Shown: piece after piece, positions 31,856 through 44,073 of the stretch
Layout: every line of letters starts with the position of its first letter
Position numbering within the stretch: position 1 is the stretch's first letter
Assembly: GCA_032716605.1 (NCBI GenBank)
Contig: CM064571.1
Location: forward strand, 12,097,220-12,161,219
Direction: 5' to 3'
DNA: 64,000 bases
Origin: Paralithodes platypus
Taxonomy: Eukaryota; Arthropoda; Malacostraca; Decapoda; Lithodidae
Translations under genes and position numbers: made by a program
The notes under the pieces: generated by a model
The model's input: only the letters and a program-made list of their open reading frames with translations
What the model was told of the DNA's origin: nothing
Databases searched by the model: none

Positions 31856-32496
31856 GTGGGACACTAAAAAATAATACAAATATACAGTGTTGTGCGTGTC
31901 TCTGATAGTGAGTCTTTAGTGTGAGACACAACTGAGCTACCGAATAAAGAATAACGAATACAGTTTGGGTAGTGTTGGGTTTGACTAAGGCATCCATTGT
32001 GCATATTTTGAGAGGAAGAGAAGCACGCATCAATAGATTTTAAAGTGGAAAATTATGCTGTGTCGTAGTTATTTCTGTATTTTTGGCTCTCGCTGTTCCG
32101 TGGCGATGTTATCTGTGATGTCGTCGATTGGGCATCCATCTTTGTATAATGTTAACAAGAAGCGAAAATGCGTCCTGAAACACTGATAGGGTTAATAATA
32201 TCGTACGTATAAACAAGCCATTATAATGGGTTGACAATTAGTGCCGTAACAGTCTATTATGGGGTGACAATTAGTGCAGTTAACAGTCCCCCGTCAGCGC
32301 TATTTGTCCATTCGTCATCAGTCGAGCAACATATTGAAAACTACAAACGAAATAATTGTTGCCCAACAAATGAAGTTACTGGCATATTACAATACAGTCA
32401 CACCCCGGCTATAACTGCAGCGTTATTAGAGCTGGTGACTGTCCACGTAGGATAGTGTAGTTAGTGGTAACAACAATTATGTTTACAATATAACAG
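31856..32496. other. No gene recognised
   Basis: Only a short imperfect duplication (GGGGTGACAATTAGTGCAG and GGGTTGACAATTAGTGCCG, 32228-32283). Confidence 0.55.
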
Positions 32497-32874
32497 TTAA
32501 GGGGAGGCAGTCCATGGCTTTTCGAGTCCTCCTCCTCCCTCATGTTTAGCCCTATTTGTTATGAGATTTCATGACATTCGCCCCATTAGTTTGGCGATTT
32601 TCAGACCTTTTGCCCCATTTCTTTGACAATATTAAGATCTTTCGTGCCATTTAGGTGTCAATATTTTCCTGGCGAGCGATAATGAGCCTGTAATTTTAGG
32701 AGGAATCGGCCTTTGGCCGGGACATTTGTCTACCGAAAAATGAACAGATCTATCTTCAGGGGGGGATCTAGGGAGTGTTTTTTTTAAGCTTGAAGGAGGT
32801 CTAGGGAGGAAACTAAAAAATTATATATGAATACATGAATTAATAGACCAAACAAACAGCCACTATCCCCTTAA
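32497..32874 (-). mobile_element. Family A long-subtype copy A11
   Basis: TTAAGGGGAGGCAGTCC to AGCCACTATCCCCTTAA; hairpin CGGCCTTTGGCCGGGAC, modules and GAATTAATAGACCAAAC end present. Confidence 0.9.
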
Positions 32875-32938
32875 GTTCAGTTGAAGTGGTTATGAGATTC
32901 TTAGGGGGCCACTCTTGAGCAACATGATGTGCACGGGA

Positions 32939-34355
32939 TCTATCTATATCTATCTATTGCCTGACGCCGTGATCCCCGAAGGGGTGGCCACGAACGAACC
33001 GCCCCATGCACCTCTGTCCCCCGTCAGTCGACGCCCCTCCTCCCAACCAGCACCACCTTCATACATATACTTCCTCACTCCATCCTTCCACCTCTCATTC
33101 GGTCTACCTCTCCCTCTCTGTCCCTCCACCTCGCTCTCGTACACCCTCTTAGTCATTCTCTCGCTTTCCATACGTTCCATCGAGCCGAACCATCTCAAGT
33201 TGTTCCTTTTCACACTTTCCAGCACATCTACCTCCACACCATACTTCCTTCTTACTTCCTCATTCATCTGTCTATCCCTCCATGTAACTCCGCACGCACT
33301 TCTCAAGTAACTAATTTCCACCGCTCTCACTCTTGGTCTGAGTCTCTTCCCGAACGTCCATGCTTCGCTTCCGTAAGTTAGTGTCAGGATTACCACACTG
33401 TCATGCAAAGACTTCTTCACTTCCATACTGACCACCCTATTTTTTTATACTGCTTTCAACGTTCCGTTCCTACAACCCTCTTCCCCTGTTGCAGCCTCTC
33501 CCGCACTTCTTCATCCATAGTCGCATCTGTACTCAACACACTGCCCAGATACTTAGATGAGCTGACAATCTCCGTAGCCTGACCATTCAACTTCACCTCA
33601 CACTCTGTGGCTTCACCCCTTTCGAAGACCATAACCTTGCTCTTCTCCGCATTTAGATTCAGATTCCGATGTTCGCACACTGTTCCAAACACATTTACCA
33701 GACCCTGCAACTCCCATTCATTATCACTCATCAGAACTGTATCATCAGCAAACAGCAGTACAGGTAGCTTCCACTCATTTCCCTCCCTTATCAGCGACAC
33801 ACCAACATCCACTGCTCTTCTTTGTATTTCTTTCATGACTCCATCCATATATACAGTAAACAACCACAGGGACATCACACACCCCTGTTTCAACCCAACA
33901 TTCAGGTCAAAGAACTCGCTCTGCTCATTCTCCACACATACTGCCGCCTTTGCACCCTTATACATGCTCTTCACTGCTTTCAGCAACTTGCCATCTACTC
34001 CGTATATTCTAAGTACTTTCCACATACCTTCTCTATCCACTCTGTCATAGGCCTTCTCCAAATCCATAAAGGAAACATACACCTTTTGTTTTTTCTCCAG
34101 ATGTTTCTCCACAACACAATTCACGGTAAAAATCTGATCTACACATCCTCTTCCCTTCCTAAAACCGCCCTGCTCTTCACCTATCCATTTCTCCGTTCTT
34201 GCTCTCGCTCTCTCAATCACTACCCTACTGTTCACCTTCCCTACTACGCTTAGAAGACATATTCCTCGGTGGTTACCACACACTCCTCTTTCACCTTTAC
34301 CCTTATATATGGGGACTATTATGCCTGTCTTCCAGTCATCAGGTGCACTCCCCTA
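32939..34355 (-). pseudogene. RTE-type LINE, RT core to 3' end
   Basis: Minus-strand frames: 275 codons (34283-33456), then 161 codons (33435-32950) in another frame. The first has GGFRKGRGCVDQIF, FMDLEKAYDRVDR (motif A), GLKQGCVMSLWLF (motif B, S in place of the usual P) and LLFADDTVLMSD (catalytic FADD). The second has the tail RNNLRWFGSMERMESERMTK. The 3' end is (ATAG)n as in the other copies. The 5' end is truncated before the RT, so there is no endonuclease. One frameshift near 33450 breaks the RT C-terminus. Same subfamily as 27093-27385; distinct from the copy at 22305. Confidence 0.87.
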
Positions 34356-34418
34356 CTCCCACGGGATGGAGAGAGGAAAAAGGCAACCGTGAGGTATACA
34401 GTAGATGTTTCCAAGCTT

Positions 34419-34631
34419 TTAACCCATTCAGTACCAGGGACGTCCTTTTCATCGTATTCTGGCACCTATTTGACGATTATATTCAGCTTAGGAAGGATGT
34501 CTAGCAATGATAAGGCTTCAAACTATCTCAACCAACCTGTTTAACTACCAAAGATCCTTCCTAAGATGCAAAATATCGTCTAAATATAGCTAGAATAAAA
34601 TATAACACGTCGCTGGTACTCAAAGGGTTAA
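34419..34631. mobile_element. Family C foldback MITE, copy C6
   Basis: TTAACCCATTCAGTACCAGG to GGTACTCAAAGGGTTAA with arms TTGACGATTATATTCAGC and ATCGTCTAAATATAGC; TTAA on both sides. The following 34632-35045 has no recognised feature. Confidence 0.88.
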
Positions 34632-35045
34632 AATATGATATTTGAACAAGATGCTTTATTACATTTCTATCGGCTTCAATGTCGAGCGAATTTGTGATGC
34701 AAGCTTTGAATATTTTGTCACTCGGACAATGAGACGTTAGATACAGTTTCATAAAGTTATGTACTTTAGGTAGCAAAGCAATTATTGTCTAGTTAGCTGG
34801 GAGAGGGTCATGTCTCAGTCGATCTAGCTGCATCTATCTGGAGTTCTGCATCAATCTCTCTATATATACTGACAAATAGAGAACTATGATATAATTACGC
34901 ATAGGTAAATAGTTACGTAGATACACAGTCATATATTTAAATATTGATTGGTATGTTTACATATAGGATTGTGTATATATGTGAGCGTGTACAACCTGAT
35001 ACAGACCCTTACCTCAAAAACACTGCAGGCCAGAACGTGTGTATG

Positions 35046-38000
35046 TTTTTTTTTTTTTTGGGGGGTCTATGTGAGTGAGGGAGACAAAAGGCAGAACTGC
35101 CTGTAGCGAGTGCCTCCCCCGGAGTTGAAGGAGTGACAGGGCCAAATTCAAGGGACATTCGAGCCAAAATGGCTGGACACGTGGGGTTTGAAGCAATTTA
35201 AGTCATAGGAAGAGGGAAAGACTGATGCTGGGAGAGAGTTCCAGAGTTCAGCAGTTGAATAGAAGAAAGACTGAGAATGGCGTTTCACTCTTGGGTTGGA
35301 GAGTTGCACAGAGTAGGGATGGGATTGTGTTGCAAGATGGGCACTAACGTACCCTATGTAGAGGAGGTGGTATACACTGGGAAAGTTCTGAGGAACACTG
35401 ATTATTGTAGTAGTGATAGAATAGCGAGAGAGATGAAACATTGCGGCGAAGAGAGAGAGAGATTGCAGAGAGTTGGTGAGAGAACGGGAGTTAATGATAC
35501 AAAAGGCTTTCCTTTCTACTTTGTCTAGGAGTGAAGTGTGAGAGGATCCTCCCAACACATGTGAACACTACTCAATACAAGGACGTACTGTGCTCCTGTA
35601 CAGAGCAAGAAGCTGTGCAGGGGCAAAGAACCCCTTGAGGCGGTTGAGCACACCCAGCTTCTGGGAGGCTGCCTTAGCAAGACTGGTAATATGGTCCTTC
35701 CATGTGAGAGCAGAAGAAAAGGAGGCACCGAGAATATTGAGAGAAGATTAGGGATTGATTTTTGTATTGTTGAAGTGTAATGGATAGTTCTCTGGAAGTT
35801 CCGAACGTGTAGTAAGATGAAGAAATTGGGTTTTGGAAGCATTAAAGGTAACAAGGTTTTCTCTGCCCCAATTGGAAATAGTAGTTAGATCAGAATATTA
35901 CAGTTGCATGGCTTCATTTCGTTTGTCTTTGAGGGATTACTGGCTGGGGCGTTCAGGAAAAATAATTAAGTAGTGTAGGGTAGAGTCGTCTGTGTATGAA
36001 TGGATGGGACTGGAGCTACAGTTGAGAAGATCATTTATGAAAATTAGAAAGAGAATGGGAGATACGACAGAGCCCTGAGGAACACCGGAGTTGATAGGAT
36101 GAGGAAATGAGCGATGACCGTCCACAACCGCAGCTATGGAATGGCCGGAAAGGAAATTAGAGACAAAGGCACAGATGGAGGGATAGAAACCAAAAGAGGG
36201 TAGTTTAGAAATTAAAGATTTGTGCCAGACTCTATCGAAGGCTTTCGATATGTCTAGTGCAATAGAAAAGGTCCCACCGAAGTCCCGAAAGGAGGATGAC
36301 CAAGAGTTAGTAAGATATGAAAGAAGATCACCAGTAGAGCGACCCTTAAGGAAGCCATACTGGCGATCTGAGAGAAGATTATGAGAAGAGAAATGCTTAA
36401 GAGAATTGGAAGCAAGAATAGTTTCAAAAACTTTAGAGATACAAGAGATTAAAGCAATTGGAAGATAGTTGGAGGGTTGAGAGCGGTCACCCTTCTTTGG
36501 GACAGGTTGAATGCGAGCAAACTTCCAGCAAGAAGGGAAGACGTTAGAGGAGAGACAGAGACGGAAGAGTTTCCCTAGGCAGGGAGTCAGCACGGAAGCA
36601 CAGTTTTTGAGTACAACAGGAGGAACATCGTCCGGACCGTACGCCTTCTTAGTGTTAAGCCCAGAGTGGGTAGAAAGTACATCTTTAGAACCCTTTCACG
36701 CACATATGACGCAGAGGTTGCCAGATTAGCAATAAGAAATAGAGTTCTCTCACTCTTATAATTACCTCTCCAAAATTAGTTTTCTGCCCACAGCTAACTC
36801 AAAGACAACTGCAGAGGTTGAAGTAACTAAACTAAAGGTTTCTAAATACCCCTGATGGTAACAAAGGCTTTAAAGTATCCCTAATAGGCTCAAAATTGCG
36901 TCATATGTCGGAGAGGGTTAGAAGAGATTAGGATATTAGGCATAAGTAGGAGAGAGGGGGCTGGAGAGGGAGGAATAGCACCGGAATCATCCAAAGTGGA
37001 GTTTCTAGCAAAACTTTGAGCAAAAAGTTCAGCTTTGTCAGAGGAAGAAGTGATGGTTGTGCCATCAGAGTGGACAAGTGGAGGGAAAGACGAGGAAGAA
37101 AAATTGTTGGAGAGGTTTTTGGCTAGATGCCAGAAAGCTTGGGAAAAGCTAGAGTTGGAGAGTTCAATGCATTTATTATTGATGAAAGAATGCTTGTCAA
37201 GTTGACGAACAGATTTAGCTTGATTCCGGGCAGAAACATAGGAAGAATGAGACTCTTGAGTTTTTAGGCGTTGGTACCGTTTGAATGCTTCCTCCTTGTT
37301 GCAGGCGGCAGTAGAACAAGCGTGAATAAACCAAGATTTGTTTGCATTAGACTGAGAGAAAGAAGATGGAATGTATGCCTCCATGCCCGAGAGGATTACC
37401 TCGGTAATGCGTTCAGCACTCTCCGAGGGTCCCGGCCACGGAAGCAAAAGTCATTCCATGGGAAATCAAAGAAGTACTGCCGAAGAGCCTCCCAGTCGGC
37501 AGCACCAAAGTGTCACAAGCGCCGCCGGTTGGGAGGATCGGGTGGCTGTACCAGAGAGATAGGAGAGGTGACAGATATTAGTTTATGATCGGAGGAGCCC
37601 AAAGGAGACAAAAGATTTATAGTATAAGCAGAAGGGTTAGAGGTTAGAAATAAGTCAAGAATGTTGGGCCGATCTGATCTCCGAAGCGATCCATCCGGGA
37701 TACGGGTGGGATGCTGGACTAACTGCTCTCGGTCATTTAGGATAGAAAAGATGTAGGCTTGTTCACCAGGTTGGTCAGTGGAAACAGAGGAAAGCCATTG
37801 GCGGTGGTGAACGTTGAAATCTCCTAAGATGGAGATTACTGCGATAGAAGAGATGGATAGAATGTGTTCCACTTTAGAAGTTAGATAGTCAAAGAATTTT
37901 GGATAGTCGGTAGAATTAGGGGAGAGATAAACAGCGCAGAAATATTTTGTTTGAGAGTGACAAGAAAGATTTAGCCAGAGAGTTGAGAATTCCTAAGAAT

Positions 38001-38262
38001 CTAAGTTGGGAACACGAGAGAAAGCGAGATTGTTGCGCACATACTGTATACGCAACATCCACCTTTGGCTTGAAACTGAGGATAGAGATAGTAGGAGGAT
38101 ACAGAGACGGGTTTGCTGTCAGCAGTCCCATACACCTGAGTCTTGGTGAGAAAGAGAAGATCAGGGTTGGTAGAGGAGAGGTGGTGTTCCACAGAGTGGA
38201 AGTTAGAGGAAAGGCCACGAATGTTGCAGACATTTATAGTAAGAGTAGAAGGTAGTGGTCCA
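35046..38262 (-). pseudogene. Jockey/CR1-type LINE, nearly full length, decayed
   Basis: Reading leftwards: endonuclease start INVCNIRGLSSNF near 38230; NPDLLFLTKTQVYG, where the usual catalytic Glu (LTETQ) is Lys; [12 protein letters not shown] and SSDHKLISV (catalytic Asp/His region) at 37872-37560. Then the linker and RT: KKAYGPDDVPPVVLKN, IALDISKAFDRVWHKS, GVPQGSVVSPILFLIFINDL and SYTDDSTLHY (Thr replaces the Ala of YADD). The tail ends WNSLPASVFPSSYDLNCF, and an A-run (T-run 35046-35059) closes the element. Frames are broken by several frameshifts, a CAA-to-TAA stop near 35937 and the 227-bp insertion at 36691. It shows how much of the copy at 10939 is missing. Confidence 0.88.
36691..36917. 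mobile_element. Family F inverted-repeat MITE inside the LINE
   Basis: Ends CCCTTTCACGCACATATGAC and, inverted, GTCATATGTCGGAGAGGG. TTAGAA occurs immediately on both sides (36685-36690 and 36918-36923). It separates two RT parts that join in the LINE protein, so it is a later insertion. A related half copy is at 44520-44632. Confidence 0.8.
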
Positions 38263-39115
38263 GGGCATTTAGGGGAGTCGTATGTGTATATGCATGTGTA
38301 TGTATGTGTGTGTGTCCGTGTACACCCAAACTCATCCCCTCACTATAGAGAACACTGCATGAATATGTATATGTGTATGTACTATATGTGCGTATAATTA
38401 TGTCCGTGTACTGTATATATAGGTATGCACTGTATGTTTGTATATCAATGTACACCTTAAGGGGGGGCAGTGGTTAGTTTTTAGTCTATTTTTGTATTCA
38501 TCCATATATTTTGTAGTGTCCTCGCTAGCCCTCCATCAAGCTTAAAAAAAACACTCCCTAGACCGATAAATTTGTAAATTTTTCTATAGAATTTTGTTCT
38601 TAATGTCTTAAAAATACAGACTCGCTATCGCTCACCAGGAAAACATCGACACTTAAATGGCACGAAACTTCTTAAAATTGACAAGGAAATGGGACGAAAG
38701 TGGTATAATAGCCAAACTCACGGTCGGAACGCCTTAAAATCTCAAAACTAATGGGGCTAAACATGAGAGAGAAGGGGGTCGAGAAAAACCCTCTGTCTCC
38801 CAAATCCTCACTATAGAAAACACTGCAGGTCCTGCTGGTATATGTGTATGACTGTATACTGTATATGTGTATGTACTGTATGTGTGTATATGTGTATGAC
38901 TGTATACTGTATATATGTATGTACTGTATGTGTGTATATGTGTATGTACTGTATGTGTGTATATGTCCATGTACACCCTGACACATGTATAGAGAACACT
39001 GCAGGTCTTGCTAGTATATATATGACTGTATACTGTATATGTGTATGTACTGTATGTGTGTATATGTCCATGTACACCCTGACACATGTATAGAGAACAC
39101 TGCAGACCGACCTGG
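38263..39115. repeat. Degenerate TATGTG-rich tandem repeats interrupted by A12
   Basis: Units of very roughly 100 bp built from TATAGAGAACACTGCAGGTC, TATATGTGTATGTACTGTAT and GTCCATGTACACCCTGACAC. Copies lie on both sides of the family A element at 38457. Confidence 0.8.
38457..38802 (+). mobile_element. Family A long-subtype copy A12
   Basis: TTAAGGGGGGGCAGTGGTTA to CCCTCTGTCTCCC. The hairpin is lost; modules with CTTAAAAT recur at about 31 bp. The right TTAA has decayed. Confidence 0.8.
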
Positions 39116-39325
39116 ACTGACATGTGCAGGAATTTCGCCGACACCAATTATTGTCTGAGAATTGGACACTATTATCACGTTAAAGCCAGGACACCCAACA
39201 CCCTCCTCCCAATAGATAAAGTCATGTTGGTTAAAATATATCCCAATAGATAAAGTCCTATTGGCTATAATATATCCATTATATTGGGAATTTGTCCTAG
39301 GATATAGCCAGAATAACGTGAAAGC

Positions 39326-39695
39326 TTAAGGGAGCCCACCTCGCTTTTTTCTCTTTCTCTCCCTCTCTCTTTTGCTTGTATCCATTCGGCCCCATTCGTT
39401 TACCCCCATCCAGGTGTCAATATTTTCCTGGCGAGCGGTAGCGAGCCAGCATATAATATTATATATTTTTGTTTTGACAGCAAGCTAAATTTTTACATTT
39501 TTCGATAGAAAAATGTCTCCGGTGAAGCCGGATTTCTCCATACAATGCTGACTCGCTATCATTCGCCACGAAGAAATCGACACTTGGATGGGGATAAACG
39601 TCTTGAAACAGTTGGCTGAATGGAGCCGAATGGATACAAGCCAGGGAAAGAGAGAAAGGAGAGAAAGATAAAAAATAAACGGTGATCCCCCTTAA
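39326..39695 (+). mobile_element. Family B copy B10
   Basis: TTAAGGGAGCCCACCTCGC to GGTGATCCCCCTTAA. Hairpin TCCGGTGAAGCCGGA; left arm lacks about 20 bp around the GCCTACTGTTTTAAGACG segment. Confidence 0.9.
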
Positions 39696-40203
39696 CTTCA
39701 ATCTTCCCTACTTATATATATATATACTGTATGTATATATATATACTGTATGTATATATATATACTGTATGTATATATATATATACTGTATGTATATATG
39801 CTGGATTTGTGTTTCCCCCAGAAATAGCTGGTGAATATGGCAATAGTATTATAGTCCAGATACATTATATGATTTATTTTCAAACATATTTGGGGAAAAT
39901 GTTTCATCATACAATACTGCCCAAAGTAACATTGTTGGACATTAGTACGGAGGTAATTGACTACTTGCGAGTATCATTCTATAAGGAAGTTGGAGCTGTA
40001 GACATCGATATTTAGCAGAATAACCAGCTATAATACGGTTTTAGTACATATATAAATACATAAAACCAAATTCAACATACTATTTATCCATCAGAAACCT
40101 CCATAATTACCGTATTTGTGTTTACTATCGATGTGTATAGGCTGAACTTCCTTATAGCCTGAAACTCGCAAGTGGTCAATTGGCTGGTGCATATTCTGTA
40201 CAG
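39696..40203. other. TA-rich repeat and unassigned sequence
   Basis: 39714-39800 is a (TA)n tract with regular CTGTATG interruptions. The 94-codon plus frame after it has no recognisable domain. Confidence 0.6.
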
Positions 40204-40285
40204 TTAAGGGGAGATGGGCCGTTTTTCTGGTCCCCCTTTCTCCTCATGTTTAGCTCCATTAGTTTCCATTTAGTTTGCAGATTTC
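40204..40285 (-). mobile_element. Family A end fragment A13
   Basis: TTAAGGGGAGATGGGCCGTT to about TTTAGTTTGCAGATTTC; truncated. The leader CTGGTGCATATTCTGTA matches the sequence before A10. The rest to 40666 shows no feature. Confidence 0.7.
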
Positions 40286-40666
40286 ACCATAATTCATATG
40301 GTAAAAAGTTGACTCGCAAGTAGAGAGAGACGAGTTGTAATCATTGTTGTTCTTCAACATAAAGAGTCTTGTGGCTGATCCATTATTTCAAGTGGATGAA
40401 TTAGGTGGAAGGGAGACACAGGACAGAGCTTGAATTCTTTATTTCTCTTACGCTTCGGGATATGCAGAACTCATCTTCAGAGAGACTGAATGAGAAGGAA
40501 CATAACTGAGATATTTATATCAACCGAAAACTCCTTGCCCTATGCCAGCTGAGCTTCCCAAAACGTAAGAGAAATCAATATTTATTGAAGCTCTTTCCTG
40601 TGTCTCCCTTACATCTAATTTATCCATATAGAGTATTGTTGTAGCTTCTGGAGCTTCACGTGGGTC

Positions 40667-40785
40667 ATCACCTGGATGGGGATAAACGTCTTAAAACAGT
40701 TGGCTGAATGGGACCGAATGGATATAAGCCAGGGAAAGAGAGAAAAGGAGAGAAAATAAAAAAAAAAAAACGGTGACCACCGTAA
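40667..40785 (+). mobile_element. Family B right-arm fragment B11
   Basis: CACCTGGATGGGGATAAACG through GTCTTAAAACAGTTGGCTGA to CGGTGACCACCGTAA; only one arm remains. Confidence 0.82.
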
Positions 40786-40997
40786 CCCCTTTCAGTACCG
40801 GTGGCGTCTTTTATATTTTATTCTAGCTATATGCAGACGATTTTGTGCAGTTTAAGAAGGATCTGTGGTAGTAAAAAGGGTTAGGTGACTTAATTCGAAG
40901 CCTGTTAATTGCTGGACGCCCTTTATATACTGAATAACATCGTATATTAGTATCCAGCATGACATTAATAGAACAACACTGGTACTGAACCGGTTAA
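40782..40997. mobile_element. Family C copy C7
   Basis: GTAACCCCTTTCAGTACCGG to CACTGGTACTGAACCGGTTAA; arms partly rearranged. It is joined end to end with B11 and B12. Confidence 0.82.
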
Positions 40998-41357
40998 GGG
41001 GGCCTACCTCGTTTTTTGTTTTCTCTCTCTCTTCCTCTCTCAGTGGGTTGTATCCATTCGGCCCCATTCAGCCTACTGTTTTATGGCGTTTATCCCCATC
41101 CAGGTGTCGATTTGTTCCTGGCGAGCGGTAGCGAGCCAACATATTTTGTTTTAAATGTGGGTAAAATTGTACATTTATTCGATAGAAAAATTTCTCCGGC
41201 GAAGCCGGATTTCTCCATACTATAGTGGCTCGCAGCAGTAAATTTTTTACACCTGGGTGGGGATAAACGTCTTAAAACAGTAGGCTGAATGGGGCCGAAT
41301 GGATACTAACCAGAGAAAGAGAGAACAGGAGAGAAAAAAGTAGGTTACCCCCCTTAA
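40994..41357 (+). mobile_element. Family B copy B12
   Basis: TTAAGGGGGCCTACCTCG to GTTACCCCCCTTAA; hairpin TCCGGCGAAGCCGGA intact, TA centre lost. Confidence 0.9.
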
Positions 41358-41438
41358 GGGGATGGAAATATTAAAAAGATTTTACACTAACATTGCTGAA
41401 AACAAGGTGGATAGTGGTGGTGTGAGGGAGATTTACAC

Positions 41439-41759
41439 TTAAGGTTGTTTTTTTGTCCTTGACCCCTTTTTCCCTAATGTTTAGCACCATTAATTTTGAG
41501 ACTTTAAGACTTTCGCCCCATTAGTTTGGCGATTTTAAGAACTTTCGCCCTGTGTCTTTTGATTCTAAGACCTTTTGTGCCATTTAGGGGTCGATTCTAT
41601 CCTGGCAAGCGATAGCGAGCCTGTACTTTAAGAGGAACCTGCCATCAACCGGGACATTTTTCTACCGAAAAATGTACACATTTATCTTGAAAGGGGGTCA
41701 AGGGGGTGTAATTTTAAGCTTGATGGAGGTGTAGGGAACACACTAAAAACCTCCCTTAA
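41439..41759 (-). mobile_element. Family A copy A14
   Basis: TTAAGGTTGTTTTTTTGTCC to AAAAACCTCCCTTAA; CTGGCAAGCGATAGCGAGCC and module series present; hairpin eroded. Confidence 0.87.
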
Positions 41760-42124
41760 GAGGGGATGCTTAACGTTTTGGTCGATTTTTAATTTATGAA
41801 ACAAAATTCTAAGTTTTCTCCCTAGACCTCCATCAATCTTACAAAAATAACACCAGGATCCCCCTTCAAGATATATTTGTACATTTTTCGGTAGAAAACA
41901 ATCCCGGCCGAAGGCCGGTTTCTCCTAAATTACAGGCTCGCTAACGATTGCCAGGAACAAAATCGACACCTAAATGGCACGAAAGGTCTTAATATTGACA
42001 AAGAAATGGGGCGTAAAGTCTTAATATCGCCAAACTATTAGGCCGAACGTCCTAAAATCTGAAAACTAATGGGACTAAACATGAGGGAGAAGGGGGGCCA
42101 GAAAACCGACCCATTCCCCCTTAA
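41756..42124 (+). mobile_element. Family A long-subtype copy A15
   Basis: Starts at the TTAA shared with A14 and ends CCCATTCCCCCTTAA. Hairpin CCCGGCCGAAGGCCGG intact. A14 and A15 are tail-to-tail inverted neighbours. Confidence 0.87.
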
Positions 42125-42149
42125 TTACCTTGAATCACCAGAGACTTAC

Positions 42150-42892
42150 CAACTCACACTTACTGCTACACACCAAGTTACTAGTCTACTTATATTAACT
42201 TCAAACTTACTGCTACACACCAAGTTACGAGTCTACTTATATTAACTTCAAACTTACTGCTACACACCAAGTTACTAGTCTACTTATATTAACTTCAAAC
42301 TTACTGCTACACACCAAGTTATGAGTCTACTTATATTAACTTCAAACTTACTGCTACACACCAAGTTACGAGTCTACTTATATTAACTTCAAACTTACTG
42401 CTACACACCAAGTTACGAGTCTACTTATATTAACTTCAAACTTACTGCTACACACCAAGTTACGAGTCTACTTATATTAACTTCAAACTTACTGCTACAC
42501 ACCAAGTTACGAGTCTACTTATATTAACTTCAAACTTACTTCTAAACACCAAGTTACGAGTCTACTTATATTAACTTCAAACTTACTGCTACACACCAAG
42601 TTACTAGTCTACTTATATTAACTTCAAACTTACTGCTACACACCAAGTTACGAGTCTACTTATATTAACTTCAAACTTACTGCTACACACCAAGTTACGA
42701 GTCTACTTATATTAACTTCAAACTTACTGCTACACACCAAGTTACGAGTCTACTTATATTAACTTCAAACTTACTGCTACACACCAAGTTACTAGTCTAC
42801 TTATATTAACTTCAAACTTACTGCTACACACCAAGTTACGAGTCTACTTATATTAACTTCAAACTTACTGCTACACACTTTTAGTCTACTTA
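42150..42892. repeat. 47-bp minisatellite, about 15 copies
   Basis: Unit CTTACTGCTACACACCAAGT then TACGAGTCTACTTATATTAAC and TTCAAA. Few variants (CTAGTC or ATGAGTC for CGAGTC). A degenerate unit also lies at 43515-43590, beyond K2. Confidence 0.95.
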
Positions 42893-42894
42893 TA

Positions 42895-43214
42895 TTCCCT
42901 AGACCTCCATCAAGTATGAAAATTACACCCCCTTACTGCTACCACCAAGTTACGAGTCTACTTATATTAAGAAAAATGTCCCAGCCGAATGCCGGTTCCT
43001 CTTAAATACCAGGCTCGCTATCGCTCGCCAGGGAAAAACATTAACTTCACCTTACTGAACAAGTTACGAGTCTACTTATATTAACTTCAAACATAAATGG
43101 GGCGAAAGTTCTTACAATCGCTAAACTAATGGGGTGAACGTCTTAAAATATCAAATGCAATGGAGATAAGCATGAGAAAGACGGGGGACCACATAAACAA
43201 CTATCTCCCCTTAA
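42895..43214 (+). mobile_element. Family A copy A16, patch-worked with array units
   Basis: The family A order is CCTAGACCTCCATCAAG, AAAAATGTCCC..CCG, CTCGCTATCGCTCGCCAGG, ATGGGGCGAAAGTTCTTA and CTATCTCCCCTTAA. It is kept in register, but two stretches (about 42933-42970 and 43039-43092) are replaced by pieces of the 47-bp array (CCAAGTTACGAGTCTACTTA). The left terminus is missing. Confidence 0.85.
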
Positions 43215-43292
43215 TTAAAGTGACGGAATTATTAGAAACATTTCACACTCGAATTGCCCAAAACAAGGTGGGAAAGTGGTTGTGCGACTGAA

Positions 43293-43499
43293 CTTGAGTC
43301 ACACGAGCGCTTTTTTACTCAACATTTATCCTCAATACTGGTCTGGCGGCTTATGAGGTCAACGTATAAAATATTTTGTTCACCTAAATTCATCAGTCTA
43401 GTTTCTGATACCGTTGCAAAATATTCCAGAAAATAAATGTTGCCAGAAAAATGTTGATCATCGAATGTGGACTATAAAAGCTCTCGTGTGATACCGGCT
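43293..43499. mobile_element. Family K MITE, copy K2
   Basis: GTCACACGAGCGCTTTTTTAC at the left; AAGCTCTCGTGTGATACCGG then CTTTA at the right. Internal text (TTTATCCTCAA.ACTGGTCTG; TGTTGCCAGAAAAATGTTGA) matches K1. Confidence 0.8.
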
Positions 43500-43650
43500 T
43501 TACCAACACACACTAATTACTGCTACACACCCGTACTAGGCCTATACATACACCAAGTTACGAGTCTACTCTTATACTAACTTCCAACTAACTTCTTCCT
43601 CAAACACCACAAGAGCTCTCACACACCCCTCCTCCACACTCTATGAAATA

Positions 43651-43988
43651 TTAAGGGGAGACAGACCGTTGTTCTGGACCCCCTTCTCCCTAATGTTTAG
43701 CCCCAATAGTTTTGAGATTTTAAGACGTTGGTTCCTTAGTTTGGGGATTTTATGACCTTTCACCCAATTTCTTTGTCAATATTAGGACCCTTCGTGCATT
43801 TTGGTGTCGATTTGTTCCTGGCGAGCGATAACGAGCCTGTAATTTTAGGAGGAATCGGCCTTTGGCCGGGACATTTATCCACCGAAAAATATATAAATCT
43901 ATCTTGAAGGAGGTGTAGGGAGGAAACTAAAAAAATATATATGAATAAATGAATTAATAGACCAAACAAACAGCCACTGTCCCCTTAA
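43651..43988 (-). mobile_element. Family A long-subtype copy A17
   Basis: TTAAGGGGAGACAGACCG to AGCCACTGTCCCCTTAA; hairpin CGGCCTTTGGCCGGGAC present; TTAA on both sides. Confidence 0.9.
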
Positions 43989-44073
43989 CACACACATCGT
44001 AGTTGTAGTTTTTGTATTACTAATTCTAAGTTGTTTATATATTTGACGGTGGTTTTGAGGGTTCTCGGGATAT

